Of a DNA stretch of 64,000 nt, positions 51,086 to 60,095 are shown in pieces. Positions within the stretch are counted from its first letter, which is position 1. Each line of letters begins with the position of its first letter. The stretch is taken from positions 654,646-718,645 of the forward strand of contig NZ_JABVAX010000001.1 in NCBI RefSeq assembly GCF_013404595.1, written 5' to 3'. The notes under the pieces are model-generated. The model saw nothing but the letters and a program-made list of their open reading frames with translations, was not told the origin of the DNA and searched no databases. The stretch comes from Jannaschia marina. GTDB taxonomy: Bacteria; Pseudomonadota; Alphaproteobacteria; Rhodobacterales; Rhodobacteraceae. Both the position numbers and the translations under genes were made by a program.

Positions 51086-52192
51086 TCAGGGCATCGTGGC
51101 CTCGAGCGCGGGCAGGCGTCGGCACGCGGCCTCGAGCCGGGCCTCGCTCGCCGCGCGTCCCGGATCCAGCTCGAGGAGCGCGCGGCGCAGCGTGCCAGGC
51201 TCCTCGGGCGGCGCGTCGAGGTCCAGCAGTCCGGCGAAGAGGCCGCCGAAGACGTGCCGGGCCTGCGCCGGCGTATAGGCCCGGACGGACGCGAGGATCT
51301 CCCCTTCGGAGGCGTGCCGACCGAAGCACTCGCCAATGCGGCTGGCAGGGCCGTCGGCGAGGTAGGCGTCTATGCCGAGCTGCGCGGCGAGCCCGCGGGC
51401 CCTCTGCGAGGGCGGCAGGTCGGCGGCGGCAGGCGTCACATCGAAGCGCGGCGCGACCGAGAGGCTGATCCGCGCTCCGGCCGGGCCCGTCCATTGGCCG
51501 AGGGTGAGGCGCGCGTCCACCGCCTCGATCGCGGCCCAGTCGTCCGTTGCCCAGGCGGCATCGAGCCGTGCCCGATAGTCCGCAAGGGCGCTGCGGACTT
51601 CCTCTTGCGGCGGCCAGGGCGTGTCGAAGACCCGTTGCGACAGGCAGCGGGCGTGGCGGGACGCGACACTGCGTTCCCGCGCGCAGAAGATCGTCTGGTC
51701 CCCGGCCCAGTCGAAGGGTCGCAGACTGTCGAACAGGGTCAGGATCGCGTCGATGTCCACCTGCGCGGTCCCCTCTATCCGCTCGTCGAATTCCCCGCTG
51801 AGATCGCGCCCCGCGTCGGGATCGAGCGCGTCGAAGTTGTAGAAACCGAGGTCCAGTTCCGCGACCTGTCCGAAGGCGACGTAGAGATCGCCGCGCGCCG
51901 GCACGAAGGGCAGGGTGACGGCCGTGTCCCCGCTCCGCAGTCGGATCACCGGCGGGCGGGGCCGATCGGTCTCGAACGGCGTCAGCAGGATCTGCGTCGG
52001 GCCGTCGGAGCGCAGGCGGAGGTCGCCCGCATCGTAGGTCGATCGCGCGAGGCTCTCGGACAGGAATTCGCCCGGTCGCAGGTCGAGGGCCTCGGGCGGC
52101 CCGGATGTGCCGCGCGTCGAGGCAAGGACGAAGAGCGCCACCGCAAGCGCACCCGCGACCGCGGCGGCGAGCGTGTAACGGCGCGGCGTCAC
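51086..52192 (-). CDS. Membrane-anchored protein of the DUF4123 module (possible immunity or accessory protein)
   Basis: A 368-residue protein that I do not recognise. It has one N-terminal membrane segment (YTLAAAVAGALAVALFVLAST) and a large, probably periplasmic, part with four scattered Cys (in IFCARE, ARCLSQ, GECFGR and EAACRR). The GTG start at 52192 overlaps the stop of the 453-residue gene by 4 nt (GTGA). A periplasmic anchor and a position directly after a putative effector fit an immunity protein, but an accessory role in delivery is also possible. Function is inferred only from context. Confidence 0.6.
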   Translation of the reverse strand: MTPRRYTLAAAVAGALAVALFVLASTRGTSGPPEALDLRPGEFLSESLARSTYDAGDLRLRSDGPTQILLTPFETDRPRPPVIRLRSGDTAVTLPFVPARGDLYVAFGQVAELDLGFYNFDALDPDAGRDLSGEFDERIEGTAQVDIDAILTLFDSLRPFDWAGDQTIFCARERSVASRHARCLSQRVFDTPWPPQEEVRSALADYRARLDAAWATDDWAAIEAVDARLTLGQWTGPAGARISLSVAPRFDVTPAAADLPPSQRARGLAAQLGIDAYLADGPASRIGECFGRHASEGEILASVRAYTPAQARHVFGGLFAGLLDLDAPPEEPGTLRRALLELDPGRAASEARLEAACRRLPALEATMP

Positions 52193-53550
52193 CCGGCGCT
52201 CCGGATCCGCCCCAGATCGCCGTAGAGGATCGCCTGCAGGTCCGGGTTGGGGCCGTCGCCCAGGCGTTGCTCGATGCCCGCCCCCTCGAACCAGTAGCCG
52301 CTGTCGAGCAGGATCTGCGGGGCGTTGCCGGTCGCGGCCGAAGGCCAGTCGAACTGGTTCTGCTCGGCCCGGATGAAATGACGGACCACGTCCTGGAACC
52401 ACGGCGTCCGGACGTTGGGATTGGTGAAGTCGCCGCCGTCCGAGAAGGCGTACATCAGGGGCTGCTCGTCGTGGGGTCGCTCGGACCGGCTGATGCCCAC
52501 GCGGTCGCGGCGGGACAGCCGATAGGGCTCCTCGGTGAAGGAGAACTGCGCGCGGATCCCGTTGAAGCGCGAGTCCGTCCCGAAGGAGGTGAAGAGATCG
52601 ACCTTTTCGAGCGCGTTCATGAAGCGCGCGAAAGCCCGGTCCGAGCCAAGGGCCGCGCGGTCCGATCCGGGGACGCTCGAGAGCGTATACATGAAGGTCT
52701 GCAGGATCGTCCTCTGTTCGTGGTCGATGATCGACAGGCTGTCGCCGATGCGGTTTTCGGCGATGGCGCGCAGACCGTTGCGCAGCCAGCCGCCCGCCGT
52801 CGATCCGAAACTGCCGCTCGCGCCATAGACCGGGTGGTCGCCCGCGTGGTTGGACAGCACGTAGTCGACGAAGCGGTCGAAGCAGGCGATGAATTCCTCG
52901 ACGCGGCCATCGCGGAAGAAATTGAAGCGCTGCTCGTGGATCTGGCAGAACCAGAGGACCGCGCCGAGGTCCATGTAGATGGCGAGATTGCCGTAGGTCA
53001 GGCGGCGCAGGCCGGTCAGCGTCTCGTCGTAGGTCACGCCGGTCAGCACGCCCGCGACGCCCTCCTGTAGGTCGAAAGGCAGCCAGTCGGCGTCGGGTCC
53101 GACGCCCGATCCGTCCTCGAGGACGAGGTCCGCGTCGGCGGCCTCCGCCCGGTTGCCCCAGCCCGCGAGGTTTTCGGCGGCGAGGTCCATGCCGTAGCCG
53201 ATATGCGTCGAGCCGAAGGCCGCCCCGCCGGCGAACTTGAGCCGCTTCGCCTCGCCGAGCGGCTTGAGGTAGATGTCGGCGTAGTCGGCAGAGATCGCCA
53301 GATTGCGGCGGCGAAAGGCGCGGAAGTCCTCGAGACGGCAGACATCGTCGGAACAGAGGTTCTTTACACGCAGGACACGCTCCATCACCTCGGCGAAGAC
53401 CTGTTCGCACTCGCATTCGTGACAGCCCTGGGCGACGACGCCACCGGCCGTGGCGGCGGTCGAGAACGGGTTGCCGCTGCCGACTTCGCCTGCCTCTTCG
53501 CGCAGGATGCGTGGTTCGTGCCACCCGAGAAGCTGTCGTATCGTCGTCAT
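52189..53550 (-). CDS. Unrecognised 453-residue protein, candidate effector of the DUF4123 module
   Basis: A 453-residue soluble protein without signal peptide or membrane span. A Cys cluster lies near the N-terminus (Cys43, His44, Cys46, Cys48 in CHECEC; Cys66 and Cys71 in CSDDVC) and could bind metal. The middle has aromatic-rich stretches (GNLAIYMDLGAVLWFCQIHE) and Gly-rich turns. I match it to no known family. It overlaps the DUF4123 adaptor gene upstream and the membrane protein gene downstream by 4 nt each. DUF4123 proteins usually load the effector encoded next to them, so this is the candidate cargo. Confidence 0.65.
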   Translation of the reverse strand: MTTIRQLLGWHEPRILREEAGEVGSGNPFSTAATAGGVVAQGCHECECEQVFAEVMERVLRVKNLCSDDVCRLEDFRAFRRRNLAISADYADIYLKPLGEAKRLKFAGGAAFGSTHIGYGMDLAAENLAGWGNRAEAADADLVLEDGSGVGPDADWLPFDLQEGVAGVLTGVTYDETLTGLRRLTYGNLAIYMDLGAVLWFCQIHEQRFNFFRDGRVEEFIACFDRFVDYVLSNHAGDHPVYGASGSFGSTAGGWLRNGLRAIAENRIGDSLSIIDHEQRTILQTFMYTLSSVPGSDRAALGSDRAFARFMNALEKVDLFTSFGTDSRFNGIRAQFSFTEEPYRLSRRDRVGISRSERPHDEQPLMYAFSDGGDFTNPNVRTPWFQDVVRHFIRAEQNQFDWPSAATGNAPQILLDSGYWFEGAGIEQRLGDGPNPDLQAILYGDLGRIRSAG

Positions 53551-54572
53551 GGTATCGCCTTCGTCGTCCCGTGGGCCGTGGCGGCCCTGTCCCTCAGATG
53601 CGACATCTGCGCCGGCAGACGCCCGGGGTCCACACCCTCGAGCGGCGGGCCCTCGCCGGTGAGCCAGCCGATGGCCACGTAATCGGCAACGAGACGCTCG
53701 GAGGTCAGGCCCGCGCGCCATGCTGCGCTGGCCAATGTCTCGATCACGTCGTCCGGTGCCCCGGTGCAGCGGTCCGACGGCGCGCCGTAGCTCTCCTCGA
53801 GCCAGAGACGCAGGCGGATCAGGAATCGCGTCGTTGCGGCGCGGCGCAGGGCGGTCACGTCCGCGTCGCGCAGGGTAAAGGCGCTGCGCCCGGTGTCGCG
53901 GGCCTCTGCGGCGGCATGGACGTGGAAGCTCCGGCCGTCGGGCGCGGCGACGATCGCGTCGATCCGGTCCAGGAAGAGCGCCCGCGTGCGTGCATCGCCC
54001 GAGGTCAGAACGCCGTCGAGGAACGCGGCCTCCCAGAAACGCCAATAGTACCACTTGCCCGTCTCGTCGCGGACCTTGGTGAAGCGGCGAAGATGCCGGC
54101 GGAGGTCTTCGAACGTATTCGCCGTCCGCAGGAAGATGCCCGGCCCGCTGTCCCAGAGCTGATCGGGGCCGTCGCCGTGGGTGAAGAGCGCGCGTGTGAG
54201 CGGATGCGACTCCTGCAGGCGCACAAGCCAGGGGGCGACATCTCCGAGGTCTTCGGCGGCGCTGCCCTGGAACAGGCAGGCGTGGGCGAGGTCACTGTGC
54301 TCCAGCCTGTCCGGCAGTCCCGGGATCTTGGCTGCATCCAGAACGGCATAGGTGTCGGCGGGCTGCACGTCTTCGGACGTCGCGGATACCGCCGGACCGA
54401 AGAGCGTCCCCCGCAGTGTCGGCGGAACGCTCAGCGGCTCCGGCACGCCGAGTTGCGCATCGAGGGGAACGACGGCACCGACCACCGTCACGGTCGACCT
54501 GCGGTCCGATGGGTCGTCTGGCGGATCCGTCAGGTTTCCGTCGCTTGCCATGGCCCACCACTCGATACGCAT
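53547..54572 (-). CDS. DUF4123-domain protein (type VI effector adaptor-like)
   Basis: A 341-residue cytoplasmic protein with a DUF4123-type core. It begins YAVLDAAKIPGLPDRLE, goes on with HACLFQGSAAEDLGDVAPWLVRL, and then has LRRHLRRFTKVRDETGKWYYW and RFWEA, the strongest family signature. DUF4123 proteins (Tap/TEC chaperones) attach effectors to VgrG or PAAR spikes of type VI secretion. The start is the ATG at 54572; an ATG at 54551 would shorten it by 7 residues. No other type VI gene is in the window. It is the first gene of a three-gene operon. Confidence 0.78.
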   Translation of the reverse strand: MRIEWWAMASDGNLTDPPDDPSDRRSTVTVVGAVVPLDAQLGVPEPLSVPPTLRGTLFGPAVSATSEDVQPADTYAVLDAAKIPGLPDRLEHSDLAHACLFQGSAAEDLGDVAPWLVRLQESHPLTRALFTHGDGPDQLWDSGPGIFLRTANTFEDLRRHLRRFTKVRDETGKWYYWRFWEAAFLDGVLTSGDARTRALFLDRIDAIVAAPDGRSFHVHAAAEARDTGRSAFTLRDADVTALRRAATTRFLIRLRLWLEESYGAPSDRCTGAPDDVIETLASAAWRAGLTSERLVADYVAIGWLTGEGPPLEGVDPGRLPAQMSHLRDRAATAHGTTKAIP

Positions 54573-54622
54573 CACAATGGCAGCGATCCTGCGGCAAGCG
54601 CGCCCCGAATGCCAGCCCTCGC

Positions 54623-56602
54623 CTAGCCTCCGTTCGCCTGCGCCAGGTCGCCGTAACCGCGCGTGAGCCAGCCGAGGAGGCGCTGCTCGCCGACCTCTCC
54701 GGTCAGTTGGGCGTGGTAGGGCAGAAGCCCCTCGGTGACGCGCATGATGTAGTTGCGCGTCTCGGAAAACGGAACGTCCTCGATCCAGTCGACGATGTCG
54801 TCCCCGGCATTCGCCGGGTTGCCGAGCCGTCCCGACCAGCGTCGCGCCCGGCTGGGGCCGGCGTTGTAAGCCGCGGCGACGAGGACCGGCGAGAAGCCGA
54901 ACTCGATCTCGAGCTCGTTGAGATAGGTCGTGCCGAGGCGCGCGTTGTAAAGCGGCTCGGTCGTCAGTGCGGACTGGCGATAGGGCAGGCCGACGAGCCC
55001 CGACATTTCCCGCGCGGTGCCGGGCATCAGCTGCATCAGACCCATGGCCCCGGCGCTCGAGACGACCACGGGGTCGAACTCGCTCTCGCGGCGGGCGATC
55101 GAGAGCGCGAGCTCGGGCGCGACGGGGCTGTCGATGGTGGCGAGGTCGGTGACCGGGAAGTAGCCCCGGTGCAACTCGTGCCCCGCCTGCGCGGCGCGCT
55201 TGGCGGTCAGCAGGGCGATGTGTGGGTCGTCGAAATCGTCGAGGATCACGTCGATCAGCGTGCCGATCTCGGCACGGGGCAGCGTCTCGGCCATGTGGGT
55301 GGCGAAACGCTCCGCCAGGTTGCGCTCGCCGATGCCGTCGAGCAGCCGGGCCGCGGCCAGGACCGTGCTGTCGCCGAGGCCGGTTTCGGCGAGGGGCGGA
55401 AAAGTTTCGGTTCCCGTCAGGAGCGGATCGACCGGCAGCCCTGCGCGTTCGGCGGCGAGCTGTCCGTAGAAGCTGGTCTGGAAGCGCGCCCCCGCGGCAT
55501 AGGCGGCTCCGGCCCCCTCCGCGTCGCCCGTGGCTTCGAGCGCGCGCCCGAGCCAATAGCCCGCGCGGCCCTTGGAGATGGGCGAAGCCACGTTGGCGTC
55601 GAACGTGCGGAAGTGCTCGGCGGCGGTTTCGGGCCGGTCGAGGAACCGCAATGCGATGTAACCCGCGAGCCACTCGTTCGCGGCAATGTCCCCGTCGCCG
55701 TCGGGCAGGTGATGGTTGGCCGCGACGCGATAGGCGTCCTCCACCCGGCGATCCTGCATCAGCCCGCGGGCGAGGCGTTCGCGATGCTGGCCCCAGGCGG
55801 TCGGCTCCGCCAGCGTATCGGCGCTTTCGTCGTAGGCGAAGAGCAGTTCCAGCGCGCCGTCCGTCCGGCCGCGATCGAGCCGCCAGCGGAAGCGCTCGTA
55901 GGCGAGGCCGGGATGGTCGCGCAGCGCCTCGGGGACGGCCTCGATCAGGCTGTCGACGCCGTCGCGCCCGTCGCGGAGCGCGATGCGGGCGCGGGCCAGT
56001 GCGGCTTCGGGGCCTCTCACCCGGGCCAGAGTACGATCGGCCGACTGCAGGTCTCCCGACCAGATCATGGCGTCCAGGCGCGCCGCGTCGAAGGGACGCA
56101 GGATGTCGCCGAAGACCTCGAGGAAACCGGCCTCCGAGGATGAAGGCATCGGCTTCGTCAGCCAGGCGTCGATCGCGGTGATCTCGGCCGCCGTTTCGTC
56201 GCCGGCGGCTCGCTCCGCGATGGCGAGCATCAGCGCCCCGCGGGACGTGCGCGGTGGCTCGCCGGTGAAGAACTCCATCACTTCCCCGGGCGAGAGCACG
56301 AAGGGCATGTCGAGTTCCACCCGCGTCCGCAGAAGCGGCAGGCCGGGCCAGTCCGCGTTGCGCGCGAGAAAATCCTCGCCCTCGCGGAAGGTGCCTTTCC
56401 GGTCGCGCAGCAGGTGCCAGAGGATCAGGTCGCGCACCACCGGATCCTGTGCGCGGGCGAGGGCGGCGCGGCTCGCCTCCTCGTCGCCCGAACGCAGCGC
56501 GGCGAGCCCGGCCTCCAGCGTCGGTGTGGCCCGGGCGGGACCGGGCGCGGCCCCGAGCGAAATCGCCAGCAATACGGCGGGAAGGAGAGGTCTGAATATC
56601 AT
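54623..56602 (-). CDS. slt: Soluble lytic murein transglycosylase
   Basis: A 659-residue periplasmic peptidoglycan-cleaving enzyme. A signal peptide (cleavage near ARA, about residue 25) is followed by a long helical superhelix of TPR-like repeats. The C-terminal lysozyme-like SLT domain has the catalytic Glu in ARRESEFDP, then SSAGAMGLMQLMPGTARE, AAYNAGPSRARRW and FSETRNYIMRV. It releases 1,6-anhydromuropeptides. The ATG at 56602 was chosen because it begins the signal peptide and follows a GGAGAGG ribosome binding site. It is divergent from dapA. Confidence 0.93.
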   Translation of the reverse strand: MIFRPLLPAVLLAISLGAAPGPARATPTLEAGLAALRSGDEEASRAALARAQDPVVRDLILWHLLRDRKGTFREGEDFLARNADWPGLPLLRTRVELDMPFVLSPGEVMEFFTGEPPRTSRGALMLAIAERAAGDETAAEITAIDAWLTKPMPSSSEAGFLEVFGDILRPFDAARLDAMIWSGDLQSADRTLARVRGPEAALARARIALRDGRDGVDSLIEAVPEALRDHPGLAYERFRWRLDRGRTDGALELLFAYDESADTLAEPTAWGQHRERLARGLMQDRRVEDAYRVAANHHLPDGDGDIAANEWLAGYIALRFLDRPETAAEHFRTFDANVASPISKGRAGYWLGRALEATGDAEGAGAAYAAGARFQTSFYGQLAAERAGLPVDPLLTGTETFPPLAETGLGDSTVLAAARLLDGIGERNLAERFATHMAETLPRAEIGTLIDVILDDFDDPHIALLTAKRAAQAGHELHRGYFPVTDLATIDSPVAPELALSIARRESEFDPVVVSSAGAMGLMQLMPGTAREMSGLVGLPYRQSALTTEPLYNARLGTTYLNELEIEFGFSPVLVAAAYNAGPSRARRWSGRLGNPANAGDDIVDWIEDVPFSETRNYIMRVTEGLLPYHAQLTGEVGEQRLLGWLTRGYGDLAQANGG

Positions 56603-56742
56603 GGCCCGACATATAGGGGGCTCTGGCCGCGATGACGACCGTGGATGCTGATGCGCACCATCACAAAGCATTGCTTGTGGGCCCTCGCGACCCCGGATAG
56701 GTTCCGCGCGACTTCGCAAACGGCTTGAAGGAGGACGCGACG

Positions 56743-57615
56743 ATGTTCAAAGGCTCGATGCCCGCACTGGTCACGCCCTTCAAGGACGGTGCCGTGGATT
56801 TCGAGGCGCTCGACGCACTCGTCGACTGGCAGATCGAGGAGGGCTCGCACGGGCTCGTCCCCGTCGGCACGACGGGAGAGAGCCCGACGCTCAGCCACGA
56901 AGAGCACGAGGCCGTCATCGCCGCCGTCGTGAAACGCGCGGCCGGCTGCGTGAAGGTGATCGCCGGGGCCGGGTCGAACAACACCGCCGAGGCCCTGCGC
57001 TTCGTGGAGTTCGCCAAGACGGCGGGCGCGGATGCGGCGCTGGTCGTCACGCCCTACTACAACAAGCCGACCCAGGCCGGGCTGATCGCGCATTTCACAG
57101 CGCTGGCCGAGGTTGGGCTGCCGATCATCATCTACAACATTCCGGGCCGCTCGGTCGTCGACATGACGCCGGCCACGATGGGCGCGTTGGCGAAGTTGCC
57201 GATGATCGTCGGCGTCAAGGACGCGACGGGCGACCTCGCCCGCGTGTCGCAGCAGCGCATGACCTGCGGCAAGGACTTCGTCCAGCTCTCGGGCGAGGAT
57301 GCGACGGCGCACGGCTTCAACGCGCAGGGCGGCGTGGGCTGTATCTCGGTGACCTGCAACGTCGCGCCGCGTCTCCTGAGCGAGATGCAGGAGGCGACGC
57401 TCGCCGGTGACTACGCCACCGCCCTAGAGATCCAGGACCGGCTCATGCCGCTCCATCAGGCCATCTTCGCCGAGCCGGGGGTCGTCGGGGCCAAGACGGC
57501 GCTGGCGATGCTGGGCAAATGCTCGGACGAGGTGCGCCTGCCGATCACCCCGGCGACCCAGGCGACGCGCGGCCGGATCGGGGATGCCCTGCGCCACGCC
57601 GGCCTTCTGAATTGA
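56743..57615 (+). CDS. dapA: 4-hydroxy-tetrahydrodipicolinate synthase
   Basis: Condenses pyruvate and aspartate semialdehyde in lysine and meso-diaminopimelate synthesis; 290 residues, typical. Active-site parts are GTTGESPTL (Thr43/Thr44), the Tyr in [11 protein letters not shown] (about 131) and the Schiff-base Lys159 in VGVKDATGD. The start follows AAGGAGG by 7 bases. It is divergent from slt; a cell-wall precursor enzyme next to a cell-wall hydrolase is common. Confidence 0.97.
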   Translation: MFKGSMPALVTPFKDGAVDFEALDALVDWQIEEGSHGLVPVGTTGESPTLSHEEHEAVIAAVVKRAAGCVKVIAGAGSNNTAEALRFVEFAKTAGADAALVVTPYYNKPTQAGLIAHFTALAEVGLPIIIYNIPGRSVVDMTPATMGALAKLPMIVGVKDATGDLARVSQQRMTCGKDFVQLSGEDATAHGFNAQGGVGCISVTCNVAPRLLSEMQEATLAGDYATALEIQDRLMPLHQAIFAEPGVVGAKTALAMLGKCSDEVRLPITPATQATRGRIGDALRHAGLLN

Positions 57616-57632
57616 CGGCGGCGGGGCAGGGG

Positions 57633-58799
57633 ATGCCCCCGGGCCTCGTCCCCATCCTCTCGGCCGCGAACTTCGTGATCGGCATGGGGGCTTTCCTCGT
57701 GATCGGGGCCCTCGGTCCACTCGCGCGCGATCTCGGCATGGGGCCGGCGCAGGCGGGCTGGGTGCTGACGACCTACGCGCTGGCCTATGCCGTTCTCTCG
57801 CCACTCCTCGTCGCCGTCACCGGCCGGTTCGGACGGCGGCGGGTCATGGCGTTCGGCATGGCCGTCTTCGCGCTCGCCGCGCTCGCCTCCGCGCTCGCGC
57901 TGACGGCCGGCACGCTCTTTGCGGCACGGGCGATCGCCGCGGCCGGAGCGGGGCTGACCACACCGGTCGTCGCCGCCGTCGCCGCCGGGCTGGCGGCCCC
58001 CGAGCGACGGGGCAAGGTGCTGGCTTCGGTCTTCCTCGGGTTGACGCTGGCGCAGGTCGTGGGCGTGCCGGCGGGCAGCTGGATCGCCTACACCTTCGGC
58101 TGGCGCGCGGCCTTCGCCCTCGTCGCCCTGCTCGCGCTCCTCTGTGCCGCGCTCATCTGGCGGCGCGTCCCGGCCGGGCTCGCGTTCCAGCCCGTACGGC
58201 TTGCCGACCTGGCGGAGGTGCTCGCCACACCGCGCCTGATGCTCGCAATCGGGTTCACCGCCGTCTTCCTCGGCGCGATCTACGTGCCCTTCACCTATCT
58301 CGCGCCGCTTCTGGAGGAGAAGATGGGCCTCGGCCGGGGCGGCGTGACCGCGGCGCTCGTCGTCTGCGGGTTGGGGGCCGTGGTCGGCAACCTCGTCGGC
58401 GGCTGGGTCGCCGACCGGCTTGGGGCCGCGCGCACGATCCTCGCGCTCTGCGCGCTCCAGGTGTGCCTGATGCCGCTCCTGTCGCTCCTGCCCCTGCCGC
58501 TTGGCCTCGCCATGGGGCTCTTCTTCGTCTGGAACGCCTGCGGCTACGGCTTCAACGCCGGACAGCAGATGCGCCTCGTGGCGCTTGCCGGGGTGCGGGC
58601 CCCCGTCGCACTCGCGCTCAACGCCGCCTGCATCTACGTCGGCGCGGCCCTCGGCGCGGCGCTCGGCGGCTGGGTCATCGCGGGGGCGGGCCTGGGCGCG
58701 CTCGGGATTGCGGGCGGCCTTGCCGGCCTTCTCGCCGTGGGCACCATCCTGTGGTCGATGCGCCTGAGCCCCGTGGACACCGCGCCCCGCCGCGCCTAA
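57633..58799 (+). CDS. MFS transporter, DHA1-type
   Basis: A 388-residue major facilitator with 12 predicted spans. The loop motif TGRFGRRRVMAFGMAVF follows the second span, and the fifth-span motif is GVPAGSWIAY. It resembles arabinose-efflux (AraJ-like) and drug exporters. The ATG at 57633 follows CAGGGG directly; it begins 17 bp after the dapA stop and is followed by smpB after 9 bp. The substrate is unknown. Confidence 0.87.
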   Translation: MPPGLVPILSAANFVIGMGAFLVIGALGPLARDLGMGPAQAGWVLTTYALAYAVLSPLLVAVTGRFGRRRVMAFGMAVFALAALASALALTAGTLFAARAIAAAGAGLTTPVVAAVAAGLAAPERRGKVLASVFLGLTLAQVVGVPAGSWIAYTFGWRAAFALVALLALLCAALIWRRVPAGLAFQPVRLADLAEVLATPRLMLAIGFTAVFLGAIYVPFTYLAPLLEEKMGLGRGGVTAALVVCGLGAVVGNLVGGWVADRLGAARTILALCALQVCLMPLLSLLPLPLGLAMGLFFVWNACGYGFNAGQQMRLVALAGVRAPVALALNAACIYVGAALGAALGGWVIAGAGLGALGIAGGLAGLLAVGTILWSMRLSPVDTAPRRA

Positions 58800-58808
58800 G
58801 TGCGGTGC

Positions 58809-59285
58809 ATGGCCAAGGACGACAAGGACAAGAACTACAAGGTGATCGCTGAAAACCGGCGGGCGCGCTACGATTATGCCATCGAGGACGACATCGAATG
58901 CGGTATCGTGCTCGAGGGCTCCGAGGTGAAGTCCCTGCGCCAGGGCGGCTCCAACATCGCCGAGAGCTATGCCGAGGTGAAGGAAGGCGAACTCTGGCTC
59001 GTCAACGGCTATGTCGCGCCCTACGCCCAGGCCAAGACCTTCGGTCACGAGGAACGCCGGCGGCGTAAGCTATTGGTCTCCAAGCGCGAGCTCTCGAAGC
59101 TCTGGAACGCGACCGCGCGGGAGGGTTACACGATCGTCCCGCTGGTGATGTACTTCAACCACCGCGGGATCGTGAAACTCAAGATCGGGGTCGGCAAGGG
59201 CAAGAAGAATCACGACAAACGCGAGGCGACCGCCAAACGCGACTGGCAGCGCCAGAAATCGCGCCTGATGAAGGATCACGGTTAA
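58809..59285 (+). CDS. smpB: SsrA (tmRNA)-binding protein SmpB
   Basis: A 158-residue partner of tmRNA in ribosome rescue. The OB-fold core has [39 protein letters not shown] and [19 protein letters not shown], and the basic C-terminal tail is [21 protein letters not shown]. The length and start ([10 protein letters not shown]) are as in the family. The ssrA gene itself is not seen in the window. Confidence 0.97.
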   Translation: MAKDDKDKNYKVIAENRRARYDYAIEDDIECGIVLEGSEVKSLRQGGSNIAESYAEVKEGELWLVNGYVAPYAQAKTFGHEERRRRKLLVSKRELSKLWNATAREGYTIVPLVMYFNHRGIVKLKIGVGKGKKNHDKREATAKRDWQRQKSRLMKDHG

Positions 59286-59360
59286 GCGGCTGATCTTATG
59301 GAGCCAAATGGGCACTTGCTGCGTTGGGAGGGCGAATGATGCCCTCAACGAGGTCCACGG

Positions 59361-60029
59361 ATGCCCAACGCGACGAAGCCCTGCTTCAGCGCGCGCAGCT
59401 TTCAGTTCTTCGAAGACCTGGCGCGCGAGAACACAACCCATTGGTTCGACGAGAACCGCGACATATACGACGAGGCGGTCGATGCCCCGTTCCAGCACGT
59501 GCTCTCCGATCTTTCGGAGCGGCTCTCGGATGCCGAGGTGCCGCTGCGTGGATCGGAAGAGACCTGCTTTCGCATAAACCGCGACGTTCGCTTCACCCAT
59601 GACAAGACGCCCTACAACCTCTGCCGGTCGGCGCTGCTGACGCCCTCCGGGCGCAGGAGCGAGGCCGGCGCGCTGTTCTATCTGCAGTTCGCTTCGGCGG
59701 GCGGGATGACGTTCTGCGGCTTTCATGCGCTCGATGCGACGACGCTCGCGCCGATGCGCCGTCAGGTCCTCGACGCGCCCGAAGACTTCGACGAAGTGCT
59801 CGAACGTCTCGACGCCGCCGGCTGCGCGCTCGAAACCGACGACGCGCTCGCCGCAATGCCGCGCGGCTTCGAGGCCTGCGCGGACCATCGGCACGCCGAC
59901 ATCCTGCGGCTGCGGACGCTCGGCGTGCGCCGGCCGCTGCCCAAGGTCGCCTGGACTTCGGGCGACGTGGTCGATCGCTGCGAGACGATGGCGCGGGAGG
60001 TGATGCCGCTTCTGGCCTTCTTCCGCTAG
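59361..60029 (+). CDS. DUF2461 family protein (TIGR02453)
   Basis: A 222-residue conserved protein of unknown function. Family segments are FFEDLARENTTHWFDENRDIY, RINRDVRFTHDKTPYN and FYLQFASAGGMTFCGFH, with ADILRLRTLGVRRPLP near the end. There is no signal peptide or membrane span. It stands alone between smpB and an MFS gene. The function has not been established for the family. Confidence 0.9.
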   Translation: MPNATKPCFSARSFQFFEDLARENTTHWFDENRDIYDEAVDAPFQHVLSDLSERLSDAEVPLRGSEETCFRINRDVRFTHDKTPYNLCRSALLTPSGRRSEAGALFYLQFASAGGMTFCGFHALDATTLAPMRRQVLDAPEDFDEVLERLDAAGCALETDDALAAMPRGFEACADHRHADILRLRTLGVRRPLPKVAWTSGDVVDRCETMAREVMPLLAFFR

Positions 60030-60095
60030 CCGGCATCTTGCGGCCGGGTGCGGCGACGTGCAGGCATGCGCGGGACCGCACGCGAGGCCGCTCCG

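Noticed and set aside
52189..53550. CHECEC in the candidate effector read as a c-type haem site
   Set aside because: The haem motif is CxxCH; here the order is C-H-x-C-x-C and there is no signal peptide, so haem c attachment is not expected. Metal binding is more plausible.
51086..56602. A complete type VI secretion cluster
   Set aside because: Only the DUF4123 adaptor points to it. No Hcp, VgrG, PAAR, TssB/C, ClpV or TssJ/L/M-like sequence was seen in the window.
58800..59360. tmRNA (ssrA) next to smpB
   Set aside because: The short gaps around smpB contain no tag-peptide frame or tRNA-like ends.
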